Source of the DNA: Apilactobacillus kunkeei
GTDB lineage: Bacteria > Bacillota > Bacilli > Lactobacillales > Lactobacillaceae
Reading direction: 5' to 3'
NCBI RefSeq assembly: GCF_005930975.1
Contig: NZ_VBSE01000041.1
Span: 62,001-126,000 of the forward strand
DNA: 64,000 nucleotides
Position 1 is the first letter of the stretch. Each line of letters starts with the position of its first letter. The translations under genes and the position numbers were made by a program. The notes beneath the pieces were generated by a model. It saw nothing but the letters and a program-made list of their open reading frames with translations, was not told where the DNA came from and did no database searches. Below are positions 27,479 to 35,954 of this stretch, piece by piece.

Positions 27479-27602
27479 TATGATTTTTAATCATTTTCTA
27501 ATTTTATAGATCGTATAAGATATTGATATATCAGGATTTTGAATAAAAATTTTCTTAGTCATTGAAAAATTAAATGTTCGGTAGTACCTTAAAAATGAAG
27601 GG

Positions 27603-27639
27603 TTTACTTTATAAAAGAAGTGAATTATAATCATTACTA
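27603..27639 (+). promoter_or_regulatory. Promoter of the VIT operon overlapping a PerR-box match
   Basis: TTTACT (27603-27608) and TATAAT (27626-27631) are 17 bp apart. The -10 lies inside TTATAATCATTACTA at 27625-27639. This agrees with the Bacillus PerR consensus TTATAATNATTATAA at 12 of 14 defined positions. Repressor bound there would cover the -10. A further near-palindrome, TAGTTAATAACTA, abuts it at 27638-27650. Confidence 0.6.
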
Positions 27640-27675
27640 GTTAATAACTATTATAAACTAGAAAGGGCCTTCGAT

Positions 27676-28359
27676 ATGAAAAAACAAACTTTAGCTCAAC
27701 GTATTAATATTATTCGTGCCGGTGTAATGGGTTCTAACGATGGAATTTTATCGGTTGCCGGCATCGTTATCGGTGTTGCTGGAGCCACTAGCAATACATT
27801 TTCAATTTTCATTTCTGGAATTGCCGGTATGATTGCCGGAACTGTTTCAATGGCTATGGGTGAATATGTATCGGTTAACTCTGAAAGTGACTCCCAAAAA
27901 AATGCCGTAGAAAAGCAAAAAGTAGCACTAAAAGATAACTATGATAATGAATTCAATATTGTCAAAGGAAAGTACATGAATAGCGGTATCTCTGAAGAAC
28001 TTGCTACAAAAGCAACTACCGAAATGATGAACAAAGATGCATTGGTAACGACTGTTCGTGAAAAATACGGTTTTAACGTTAATCAATTTACCAGTCCATA
28101 CGCGGCTGCAATTTCATCAATGATTTCATTTCCCACTGGATCAATTTTACCGTTAGTCGCTATCTCCCTCTTCCCTGCTAACATCAAAGTTGTTGCGACA
28201 TTTATTGCGGTCCTAATTGCCCTATCACTTACGGGATATGCTGCCGCCATGTTGAGCAATGCAAACCGTTTGAAATCAACTTTAAGAAACGTTGCATCCG
28301 GAATGTTAACCATGCTAGTAACATATTTAATTGGACTACTAGTCGGAAGCTTGGCTTAG
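27676..28359 (+). CDS. VIT1/CCC1 family metal transporter, first copy
   Basis: A 227-aa membrane protein of the VIT/CCC1 family, which in plants and yeast moves iron and manganese into vacuoles. GVMGSNDGILSVAGIVIGVAGA near residue 15-36 is the hallmark of helix 1, with the conserved Asp. A charged cytoplasmic metal-binding stretch (residues ~75-130) follows, then about three more helices. The start follows AAAGGG. It pairs with a paralogue 12 bases downstream. In bacteria, metal efflux or sequestration is the likely role; the metal is inferred. Confidence 0.88.
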   Translation: MKKQTLAQRINIIRAGVMGSNDGILSVAGIVIGVAGATSNTFSIFISGIAGMIAGTVSMAMGEYVSVNSESDSQKNAVEKQKVALKDNYDNEFNIVKGKYMNSGISEELATKATTEMMNKDALVTTVREKYGFNVNQFTSPYAAAISSMISFPTGSILPLVAISLFPANIKVVATFIAVLIALSLTGYAAAMLSNANRLKSTLRNVASGMLTMLVTYLIGLLVGSLA

Positions 28360-28371
28360 GGAGGAATAACA

Positions 28372-29064
28372 ATGGAAAAGAAAAAGCAAACTGCCACTAT
28401 GGACGAAAAACTAAACACTCTAAGAGCCGGTGTATTAGGTTCTAACGATGGAATTCTTACAGTCGTGGGAGTATTATTCTCAGTCGCCGTGGCTACACCT
28501 AATATCTTCACAATTTTCATCGCCGGACTATCTGATTTATTAGCTTGTGCTTTCTCAATGGCATCCGGTGAATACGCATCAGTTAGTTCTCAACGTGACG
28601 CCGAAAGTTCATCGGTAGAAAAAGAACGTTACCTATTAAAAAACGACCTAGAGGGTGAAAAGAAAATCGTCCAAGAATTCTACATGAGTCGTGGGATTAC
28701 CGAAGATACTGCCAAACAAATCGCTGATGAATTAATAGCAAAAAAGCCATTGGAAACAATGGTCAGCATTAAATACAACATCGAATTAAACCATTACATG
28801 AATCCGTGGTCCGCAGCCTTATCATCCTTATTCTCAGCTGCACTAGGTGGATTATTCCCACTTCTTGCAATGAGTCTAACTAGTGGCATCTACCGTTGGC
28901 CAGCCACAATTCTAGCTGTTATCGCCTCGGTTGGTTTAACCGGTTTTCTGAGTGCCAAATTGGGTGATGGCAAGGTCAAAGTAGCCGTTATCAGAAACAT
29001 TATCATTGGAATTCTAACCATGATTATTCACTACACCATGGGTAAATTAATGAATGAATTCTAA
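28372..29064 (+). CDS. VIT1/CCC1 family metal transporter, second copy
   Basis: A 230-aa paralogue of the preceding gene with the same layout: GVLGSNDGILTVVGVLFSVAVA in helix 1, a Glu/Lys-rich middle and three C-terminal helices. Spacing of 12 bases and a strong GGAGG show co-transcription. The two proteins have clearly diverged, so they may form a heterodimer or serve different metals. A terminator follows directly. Confidence 0.88.
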   Translation: MEKKKQTATMDEKLNTLRAGVLGSNDGILTVVGVLFSVAVATPNIFTIFIAGLSDLLACAFSMASGEYASVSSQRDAESSSVEKERYLLKNDLEGEKKIVQEFYMSRGITEDTAKQIADELIAKKPLETMVSIKYNIELNHYMNPWSAALSSLFSAALGGLFPLLAMSLTSGIYRWPATILAVIASVGLTGFLSAKLGDGKVKVAVIRNIIIGILTMIIHYTMGKLMNEF

Positions 29065-29065
29065 A

Positions 29066-29102
29066 ACAAAAAAGCCTAAGCATTTATGCTTAGGCTTTTT
29101 AT
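29066..29102. terminator. Convergent terminator
   Basis: A perfect stem AAAAAGCCTAAGCAT with its complement lies between the VIT operon and the M20 peptidase gene. Confidence 0.9.
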
Positions 29103-30266
29103 TTATTTTAAATAGTTAATTGCAATTTGTTTATATAGACGTATGAATGAATAAAATGATTCCAAATCAACGTATTCATCCGTTTGGTGTGCAGTGTCAT
29201 TACCAGGACCTAGAATGATAACATCTGCATCTTCATTTCTGGCCTTAAACTGAGACGCATCCGTCCCCATTGATAAGGCCTTCAAATCCAACCTGGTTCC
29301 CAGAATTGCGTCACTGGCATCCTGAGTTGCTTTCACAAGTGATGAATCAGCATCGCTTTTGACCGGATACCCACTAAAGTTTATCTCTAGTTCTAGATTA
29401 TATCCATCTTTTTGGTTAAATGAGTCAATCAATTCTTGCAAATCAGCAATGATTTGATTGTTATTTAATTGTGGAATGGTTCTAACCATAACCTTTTGAT
29501 AAGCAAAATCAGGAATTGAGTTAACCTGCTTACCACCTGCAAAAATGTCAGGAGTATAGATTGTCTTACCTAAAATATCGTCTTCACCTGTTTGTTTAGC
29601 AAAGTATTGTTTCTCTGCCTGGCGATAATTGATTAGGTTATCAATAGCATCGATTCCCAATTCTGGAGTAGAACTGTGCGCTGCCTTTCCAATACTCCTT
29701 ACGGTGTAAATAAGCGCTCCCTTGTGAGCATAAACAATGGAATGATGGTTCTGATTATTTTGTATTTGACCGGTTGGTTCACCAATCACGATTGCATCGA
29801 CGTCATCAACATCCCCTCGCTTTGAAAGAAAGTTGGCACCACTTTGAGTTAATTCTTCAGAGATAGTTGCTAAGAATCTTAGTTGTCCTGATAGGTCAAC
29901 GTGTTCTTCTTTTAGCTCAATTAAAGCAATCACTTGGGCTGCTAAACCAGACTTCATGTCAGTCACACCACGACCATAAATCTTGCCATCTTCAACGAAT
30001 GGAATAAATGGATCATGGGTCCAATCTGCCAAATTATTTTCGTGAACGGTATCCTCATGACCGGCAAAGGCCAAAACTTTTTTCGAAGAACTACCAATAT
30101 GAGCAACAAGATTACTTCTATTATCAAATTGATCCACAATTTCACTTTCTATGCCATGCTTCTTAAATAGCTGGCTTAAATAATCTGCGATATCTCTTTC
30201 GTTGGCATCTACAGTATTAAAGGCAACTAGATCCTTTAACACATGTAATTGTTCTTCTTTTTCCAT
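29103..30266 (-). CDS. M20 family metallopeptidase (ArgE/DapE type)
   Basis: A 387-aa di-metal hydrolase. AGHEDTVHENNLADWTHDPF near residue 68-87 and GRGVTDMKSGLAAQ near residue 96-109 are the metal-binding motifs, followed by TISEELTQSGA with the catalytic Glu. It is often annotated as succinyl-DAP desuccinylase, but lysine synthesis here runs through acetyl intermediates. It is the last gene of the methionine ABC transporter operon, 14 bases after the permease, so removal of an N-acyl group from a methionine derivative or a dipeptide is more plausible. Confidence 0.8.
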   Translation of the reverse strand: MEKEEQLHVLKDLVAFNTVDANERDIADYLSQLFKKHGIESEIVDQFDNRSNLVAHIGSSSKKVLAFAGHEDTVHENNLADWTHDPFIPFVEDGKIYGRGVTDMKSGLAAQVIALIELKEEHVDLSGQLRFLATISEELTQSGANFLSKRGDVDDVDAIVIGEPTGQIQNNQNHHSIVYAHKGALIYTVRSIGKAAHSSTPELGIDAIDNLINYRQAEKQYFAKQTGEDDILGKTIYTPDIFAGGKQVNSIPDFAYQKVMVRTIPQLNNNQIIADLQELIDSFNQKDGYNLELEINFSGYPVKSDADSSLVKATQDASDAILGTRLDLKALSMGTDASQFKARNEDADVIILGPGNDTAHQTDEYVDLESFYSFIRLYKQIAINYLK

Positions 30267-30280
30267 TATTATCTACCCTC

Positions 30281-30973
30281 TTATTTTGTATTTTCGTGAT
30301 CAGTTAATCTTGCTAAGATATCACCGATAATTTGAATAACAAATACCAAAATCAAAATTAGAATTAATGACACAAAGGTAACGTCGTTTTCATATCTTTG
30401 ATAACCAACCATGACAGCTAAGTTACCAAGTCCACCACCGGCAACGGTTCCAGCCATTGCAGTTAAACTGATTAGACTAATCAATGTTACCACGGATGAA
30501 CGTATAATCTTAGGTAAGCCTTCCTTTAGATATACTCTAAAGACGATTCCCCATGTTGATGAACCCATAGCTTGAGCTGATTCGACGATTCCGCTATCAA
30601 CGTCTAGTAGTGCGTTTTGCACTTGTCTAGCGTAGAAAGGAATTACAGCGATTACCAGTGGAACAATACAAGCAGTAGTCCCAATGGCAGTTCCAACAAT
30701 AATTCTGGTAAATGGCGCAATTACAGCTAATAGAATAATGAAGGGAATGGCACGGAAGAAGTTCACAATCTTATCTAGAACTGTGTAGAAAGGAATGTTT
30801 TCACTAATTCCTTCAGGTCCAGTTAAGACTAGTAAAACACCGATAAACAAACCGATTATTCCACCAATAATTGCTGTCACAAATGTCATATACAATGTTT
30901 CGATTGTGGCTTGTTCAAAGTCAGGAATCATTGTCATCACATTTGGTAAGTAATGTGCTAAAAATGAACTCAT
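30281..30973 (-). CDS. metP: Methionine ABC transporter permease
   Basis: A 230-aa inner-membrane permease with about five helices. The ABC coupling loop is visible as EGLPKIIRSSVVTLISLISLTAMAG near residue 150-175, and the N-terminal segment TLYMTFVTAIIGGIIG is typical of the MetI/MetP group. Its start is 3 bases after the metN stop codon. It forms the membrane channel of the importer. Confidence 0.9.
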   Translation of the reverse strand: MSSFLAHYLPNVMTMIPDFEQATIETLYMTFVTAIIGGIIGLFIGVLLVLTGPEGISENIPFYTVLDKIVNFFRAIPFIILLAVIAPFTRIIVGTAIGTTACIVPLVIAVIPFYARQVQNALLDVDSGIVESAQAMGSSTWGIVFRVYLKEGLPKIIRSSVVTLISLISLTAMAGTVAGGGLGNLAVMVGYQRYENDVTFVSLILILILVFVIQIIGDILARLTDHENTK

Positions 30974-30976
30974 CTG

Positions 30977-32047
30977 CTATTCCCCCTTACTATTTCTGAT
31001 TTTTTCTTGATCCAAATTGATGTTGGTTAATTTAACATCCTTTGAAGCAAGATACTCTTGGATTTCTTTGATGATTGATTCTTCAGCATCAATTTCGATA
31101 ATCAAGTTACCTAATGGAACATTTGAAATGAATTCGATATTTCCATAAACGATGTTAGAGATTGCACCGAATTTTTGGTACAAATCAACTATGATTGGTG
31201 TTTCTGCAGAGGCACCAATGTAATGCAATCTGAATAGTTGTTGATTACGTGATAATTCAACAAAATGTTCTTGAGCACTTAGTGTGTCTACTGCTTCTTT
31301 CACGTTGTTGGTGGTATCGATAAAGTCTTTGGTTAATTGTGTCTTAGGGTTACTGAAAACCTCTAAGATACTTCCTTTTTCTACCACTTTACCAGTGTCC
31401 ATAACAGCTACCTTGTTGCATAGTGACTTAACTACGTCCATTTCATGGGTAATTAAGACGATCGTAACACCTAGTTCTTTGTTAATCTTCTTTAGTAATT
31501 GCAAAATGGCTTGCGTGGTCTTTGGGTCCAACGCACTTGTCGCTTCATCACTAATTAAGATTTGTGGATTATTTGCCAAAGCTCTGGCGATGGCAACTCT
31601 TTGTTTTTGACCACCAGATAATTGAGATGGATAGAACTTTTCCTTCCCGTTTAAACCAACTAGATTGATTAAACGTTGAACACGTTTCTTTCTTTCTTCA
31701 TTTGAAGTCTGAGTTCCAACCATTGGGTATAAAATATTATCTTCGATTGTTCTCGCATTCATTAAGTTAAAGTGTTGGAAAATAAATCCAATATTTTTTC
31801 TTAATTGACGAATTTGAGCATAGCTAAATTTATCAATATCTTTATTATTAATAATCACCCTACCGGCACTTGGTTTTTGCAGGTGGTTAATTACTCGTAC
31901 TAAAGTACTCTTACCAGCACCTGAATAACCAACGATACCGTATGCATCACCTTTTTCAATTTGTAGCGTTACATCTTGTACTGCTTTTGAAACTTGGTGT
32001 TTTTGCTTAAAGGTGACATCGATGTGCTCTAGACTAATTTGTGCCAT
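30977..32047 (-). CDS. metN: Methionine ABC transporter ATP-binding protein
   Basis: A 356-aa ATPase. Walker A GYSGAGKST near residue 38-46, signature LSGGQKQRVAIARAL, and Walker B with ILISDEATSALDP are intact. Residues ~265-345 form the C-terminal NIL domain that binds methionine and inhibits transport in MetN proteins (LFRLHYIGASAETPIIVDLY). It is the second gene of the T-box controlled operon. Confidence 0.93.
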   Translation of the reverse strand: MAQISLEHIDVTFKQKHQVSKAVQDVTLQIEKGDAYGIVGYSGAGKSTLVRVINHLQKPSAGRVIINNKDIDKFSYAQIRQLRKNIGFIFQHFNLMNARTIEDNILYPMVGTQTSNEERKKRVQRLINLVGLNGKEKFYPSQLSGGQKQRVAIARALANNPQILISDEATSALDPKTTQAILQLLKKINKELGVTIVLITHEMDVVKSLCNKVAVMDTGKVVEKGSILEVFSNPKTQLTKDFIDTTNNVKEAVDTLSAQEHFVELSRNQQLFRLHYIGASAETPIIVDLYQKFGAISNIVYGNIEFISNVPLGNLIIEIDAEESIIKEIQEYLASKDVKLTNINLDQEKIRNSKGE

Positions 32048-32081
32048 AGTTTCACCTCTACCTCTGTTTTATTTCTAAATC

Positions 32082-32906
32082 TTATTTATTGAAATTGATG
32101 TCCCATGCTGGAATGTCTTCGCCCTTGTAAAGTTTCTTTAAAAGATCCTTAGTAGCTTGAGTTTGGTAAGCCTTTACAACCTTCTTGTAGTACTTGTTGT
32201 TTGCTTCACTCTTGTTTGCTGAAATGATGTTGATATATGGGATTGCTGATTTGTTAGTTGGTTCCTTGAATAATGCATCTTTTGAGCTTAAGTTTGAATC
32301 TAAAGCAAAGTTACCGTTAACAACTGCAGCGTCTTCATCAGATAGAGCTCTTGGAGTTTGCGCAGCATCTAGAGGAACAATCTTTAAGTGTTTCTTGTTT
32401 TCAGTAATGTCACTTGGAGTTGGTAATGAGGTGTTTTTTAGCTTGATTAGACCGGCACTAGCAAGTAGCTTTAATCCACGAGCTTCATTAGTAACGTCGT
32501 TAGCAATCGCAACTGACGCACCATCTTTAAGATCCTTTAGGCTTGAAACCTTCTTGGAGTAAAGAGTTAATGGAGTGAAGATTGTCTTACCAATAGAAAC
32601 AATCTTAGTATGGTGAGCAGTGTTCCAGTTGTCTTGGAATGCATAGTTTTGGAATGCGTTAATGTCTACTTCTTTATTAGTTAAAGCATTGTTTGGTTGT
32701 GAGTAATCTGTGAATTGAACTAGTTGTAGATCAACACCTTCTTTTTTAACACGTTGTTGAACAGCTTTCCAAACACGTGTATCTCCACCCATGATACCAA
32801 TCTTAACTGTGTGTCCTGAATCCTTACCACAACTTGCTAAAAGGGTTAGTGGTAATACCAATAAAAATGTAAAAGCTAATAATAATTTCTTGTAATTCTT
32901 CTTCAT
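32082..32906 (-). CDS. metQ: Methionine-binding lipoprotein
   Basis: A 274-aa substrate-binding lipoprotein of the MetQ/NlpA family. A basic N-terminus (MKKNYKK) and hydrophobic segment end in the lipobox LLASC with the lipidated Cys at 26. The mature part has KIGIMGGDTRVWK and the conserved FQNYAFQDNWN stretch near residue 85-95. It is the first gene of the operon, behind a T-box. D- or L-methionine, or a derivative, is the expected ligand. Confidence 0.9.
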   Translation of the reverse strand: MKKNYKKLLLAFTFLLVLPLTLLASCGKDSGHTVKIGIMGGDTRVWKAVQQRVKKEGVDLQLVQFTDYSQPNNALTNKEVDINAFQNYAFQDNWNTAHHTKIVSIGKTIFTPLTLYSKKVSSLKDLKDGASVAIANDVTNEARGLKLLASAGLIKLKNTSLPTPSDITENKKHLKIVPLDAAQTPRALSDEDAAVVNGNFALDSNLSSKDALFKEPTNKSAIPYINIISANKSEANNKYYKKVVKAYQTQATKDLLKKLYKGEDIPAWDINFNK

Positions 32907-32962
32907 AAGAATAACCTCCTAAAAAAATAAATGTATGTAACGGAATATTTAACTTAGCCAAC

Positions 32963-33240
32963 AAAAAAACTCCGCTTCTAGATTAAATCTAGAAACGGAG
33001 TCCCGTGGTACCATTCTAATTTAGTGAAAGCTTACACTCCCACCCTCAATAACGTCTATATAAACGCGTGCAATTAATAATGGTTGCCACCCCATCATCG
33101 CTTAATTATCAGCGATGCCAAATTACAGGCCATATTCATTATCTTCTGATTCATTCACTTTCAGCAAACGTGAACTCTCTGCGCAATCATTGGATAACTA
33201 CTCTCCTGATCATCTTGTTTTATTCGTATCGGTTAAGTTG
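32963..33240 (-). promoter_or_regulatory. T-box leader, probably methionine-specific
   Basis: On the minus strand: AGAGAG with the distal hairpin GTTCACGTTTGCTGAAAGTGAA, then the T-box AGAATGGTACCACGGG near 33002-33017, and a strong terminator (stem arms 32970-32983 and 32987-33000). The specifier region GAATATGGCC contains ATG; a Tyr reading (TAT) of the same loop is possible by register. UGGU in the bulge fits discriminator A. The downstream metQ-metN-metP genes favour methionine. Confidence 0.85.
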
Positions 33241-33246
33241 TTTTAT

Positions 33247-33274
33247 ATATTACACTCATTTTTTAATATTGCAA
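33247..33274 (-). promoter_or_regulatory. Promoter of the methionine transporter operon
   Basis: On the minus strand TTGCAA (33274-33269) and TAATAT (33252-33247) are 16 bp apart, directly ahead of the T-box leader. Confidence 0.55.
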
Positions 33275-33319
33275 CATGTTTTTATCATTATTTTTTAATT
33301 TAATATTTTCTTAATAAAT

Positions 33320-33353
33320 AAAAAAAGAGCCCAATCAAGGCTCTTTTAGCGTT
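33320..33353 (-). terminator. Terminator
   Basis: AAAGAGCC and GGCTCTTT form a stem around a 7-nt loop with T runs, just downstream of the 163-aa membrane protein gene. Confidence 0.8.
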
Positions 33354-33845
33354 TTATAGTAATCTAACATTCTGAGAAAATAGTAATTCAATGATTAAAA
33401 TCAATACATCAACTGCTACAAAGAAACCGATGAAAGCAAAAAATGTAAGGCGAATTGCTTGTAAACGCTTCTTTAAAACATCTCCGGTAAATTCACCATG
33501 TTTCTTTTCTAAACTAGGTAGTTTTAATCCTAGGTAGATGTAAATGGCTTCTAGTATAAATAACACAATAATTAGATAGTTATTAGCCATTTCTGGAAAA
33601 ATAATGCTTAGAACAAACGCAGTAGCAACAATTGCTAAGATTACATATTGACCGGTAACTACGTTTAACTTCTTTTCACCTGACTTAAATGCTTCGATTT
33701 GTCTCTTATCTCCGGCAAATGAATCAAGTGTCTTTTTGTTGATGCTCTTATTCAACATGTGAATTTTTGGTAGCGTTTCGTAGGCACCGAATAGTAATAG
33801 TGCGATCACAACAAAAAATAAAATTAAATAAATAACAGTATCCAT
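33354..33845 (-). CDS. Hypothetical membrane protein, 163 aa
   Basis: I do not recognise the family. Four hydrophobic segments are visible: residues ~5-22, 68-85, 90-107 and 135-157. A basic cytoplasmic stretch (NKSINKKTLDSFAGDKRQIEAFKSGEKKL) lies between the first two. ATG 33845 is behind a weak AGCAGG. It has its own terminator and stands alone between the S9 peptidase gene and the methionine operon. Confidence 0.7.
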   Translation of the reverse strand: MDTVIYLILFFVVIALLLFGAYETLPKIHMLNKSINKKTLDSFAGDKRQIEAFKSGEKKLNVVTGQYVILAIVATAFVLSIIFPEMANNYLIIVLFILEAIYIYLGLKLPSLEKKHGEFTGDVLKKRLQAIRLTFFAFIGFFVAVDVLILIIELLFSQNVRLL

Positions 33846-33895
33846 TATCAGTCCTGCTTTCTTTATGTAATGACTTTATTATGTCATTTTTTATT

Positions 33896-33938
33896 CAATA
33901 AAAAAAGCTGAATGTTTCTATATCAGCCTTTCTTAATA
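33896..33938 (-). terminator. Terminator
   Basis: AAAGGCTGA and TCAGCTTT arms followed by a T run on the minus strand, downstream of the S9 peptidase gene. Confidence 0.7.
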
Positions 33939-35867
33939 CTATCTTAAATATTTGTCAAACCATTCATAGATGTCGGATAGTCGTTTGATTCTTAGGTTTG
34001 GTAATCCGTTTCTAGAAAATCCATGAAAGGATTGTGGATAACGAATGTAGTCCACTGGCGTTCCGGTTTGCTTAATTGCCGTGAATAATGCTTCACTTTG
34101 GTTAACTGGACAGCGCATATCGAATTCCCCGTGTTGAATTCTAGTGGGCGTCTTCACGTTGTGGGCGTACTTCAATGGCGAGCAGTCCCAGTAGTATTCC
34201 AATCCGCCCTCATCGTATAAATCCTTGCCAAGTTCTTTTCTAATGAAACGAACGCCAATGTCAGACGTCCCATATAATGAATGCCAATCAGATACAGGAC
34301 GTTGTACGATTGCAGCGTTGAAACGGACAGTATGACCAATTGCCCAGCTAGACATGAAACCGCCATATGATCCACCTGCGATAAATGTGTTTTGCTCATC
34401 TAAATCAGCAAATTGACTTAACGCAGCATCCAGTCCTGATTGAACATCAGCAAAATCTTCCTGACCATATCTTCCAATGACGCCAGTTTCAAATTGCTGA
34501 CCATAACTGGTAGAACCACGTGGGTTAACGTAGACGACGGCATAACCGCGACTAGCAAGCACTTGGAATTCATGGAAGAAACTTTCACCGTAGTTAGCTT
34601 GTGGCCCACCATGGACGTACAGAATCACTGGAAGATGGTTAGAACTACCAGTGTACTTCAATACCCATCCCTCTATGGTAGTCTTACCATCCTTGGATGG
34701 TGTTTTAAAAGGTGTCACGTCAGCATAGTCATGTTGTGCTGAGAAATTAGCATTAGGGTCAAACTTCACATCTAGCTGTTGGTCAACTAATTGGACTAAT
34801 TGACTTGGTGTAGTGGGTGTTGAAAGACTGAAGTAGACCTCACCATCAATGGCTGTTAAATCAACAACATGACAGTGGCCTTCAAATAGTTTTGTGATGT
34901 CGTGACCGTTGTATTCAAAGACAACACTATGGCCGTGAGTCACACCACTAAAGACAAAGTTAGTGTCCGACATCCAAACTAGATGGCTGCCCTCATTTTG
35001 AACGAAGTCAGCAGTAATTGAACCAAATACTTCTCCATCGAAGTCACCTGTAACGATGTTTAACTTATCTTTTTCCTTATCAAAAATATATAGATTATTG
35101 ACGGTCGCATTTGGATACTTGGCATCGTTTCCAACGACCGCAATCTTTTGCCCGTCTGGTGAATAACTAGCGTAACTAAATTCACCCTTTTCGATACTTT
35201 CTGTAACCTGTTTTTCAGAATCCTTAGTTAAATCCACATCATAGACTGCCCTAGTTTCATCTGATTCAGTTTCCAGTGTTGGCTTAGTTGGTTTAATTAC
35301 CAACAATCGATTTTGCTTAGCATTCGCATCTTGCAAGCTTAAATCATACTTGGAGCTATAAACAGCGTTTTTTTGATTCATTTTAATATTATATCGATAG
35401 ATGATGTTGGTAGCTTGATCATCCACCCAACCGATACCGTCATGACGATTTTCAAAACGATGAATTCTTCTAGTTTCTGGGAATTTGGCAGTTTCAAATT
35501 TTGCAGGAATCTTACTATCCGATGATTGATAGAAAATGGTTTGACCATCTTTTCCACTAACCAATTTAGATATATTAGCATCCTTGGTGAGTTGTTCTGC
35601 ACTACCCCCAAATAGTGGCATCCTCATTAAGTCCTTATTATGTAGATAGACTAGGTAATCGCCCACTTGTATCGGATTAGTATTTTTTCCACCATTGGTC
35701 CATTTCTTTACTTCGTTCTTGTTGTTAATGCTGACAATGTCAGCAAAATAGGTATTTTCTTGCTTATCGACACGATTTAAAACCGCAAAAATATTTCCAT
35801 TAATAGCAGTTAATTGTGTAATGGATTTCAATTCAAATAAGTCATTTGATTCTATTTTTTTATTCAT
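33939..35867 (-). CDS. S9 family serine peptidase (prolyl oligopeptidase / acylaminoacyl-peptidase type)
   Basis: A 642-aa cytoplasmic peptidase with an N-terminal beta-propeller and a C-terminal alpha/beta hydrolase domain. The nucleophile lies in FIAGGSYGGFMSSWAIG near residue 487-503. The Asp is in HGEFDMRCPVNQSE and the His in SFHGFSRNG, completing the triad. The oxyanion region is VILYVHGGPQANYG. ATG 35867 is chosen because it sits at proper distance from AAGAGGCG. It likely trims proline-containing or acylated peptides in nitrogen supply. Confidence 0.92.
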   Translation of the reverse strand: MNKKIESNDLFELKSITQLTAINGNIFAVLNRVDKQENTYFADIVSINNKNEVKKWTNGGKNTNPIQVGDYLVYLHNKDLMRMPLFGGSAEQLTKDANISKLVSGKDGQTIFYQSSDSKIPAKFETAKFPETRRIHRFENRHDGIGWVDDQATNIIYRYNIKMNQKNAVYSSKYDLSLQDANAKQNRLLVIKPTKPTLETESDETRAVYDVDLTKDSEKQVTESIEKGEFSYASYSPDGQKIAVVGNDAKYPNATVNNLYIFDKEKDKLNIVTGDFDGEVFGSITADFVQNEGSHLVWMSDTNFVFSGVTHGHSVVFEYNGHDITKLFEGHCHVVDLTAIDGEVYFSLSTPTTPSQLVQLVDQQLDVKFDPNANFSAQHDYADVTPFKTPSKDGKTTIEGWVLKYTGSSNHLPVILYVHGGPQANYGESFFHEFQVLASRGYAVVYVNPRGSTSYGQQFETGVIGRYGQEDFADVQSGLDAALSQFADLDEQNTFIAGGSYGGFMSSWAIGHTVRFNAAIVQRPVSDWHSLYGTSDIGVRFIRKELGKDLYDEGGLEYYWDCSPLKYAHNVKTPTRIQHGEFDMRCPVNQSEALFTAIKQTGTPVDYIRYPQSFHGFSRNGLPNLRIKRLSDIYEWFDKYLR

Positions 35868-35925
35868 TAACAACGCCTCTTTTCAATTTAAGTCTAGTAT
35901 TAAGTTTTATCGTCATAAATGCAAT

Positions 35926-35954
35926 AAAAAAGCCCTAACAATGTTAGGACTTAG
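35926..35954 (-). terminator. Terminator
   Basis: AAGTCCTAAC and GTTAGGGCTT arms overlap the stop codon of the YibE/F gene; a T run follows on the minus strand. Confidence 0.8.

Noticed and set aside
29103-30266. Succinyl-diaminopimelate desuccinylase in lysine synthesis
   Set aside because: The window encodes DapH and an acetyl-DAP deacetylase, and this gene belongs to the methionine transporter operon.
33068-33303. Plus-strand reading frames of 62-76 codons
   Set aside because: They lie antisense in the T-box leader and its promoter, and have no ribosome site.
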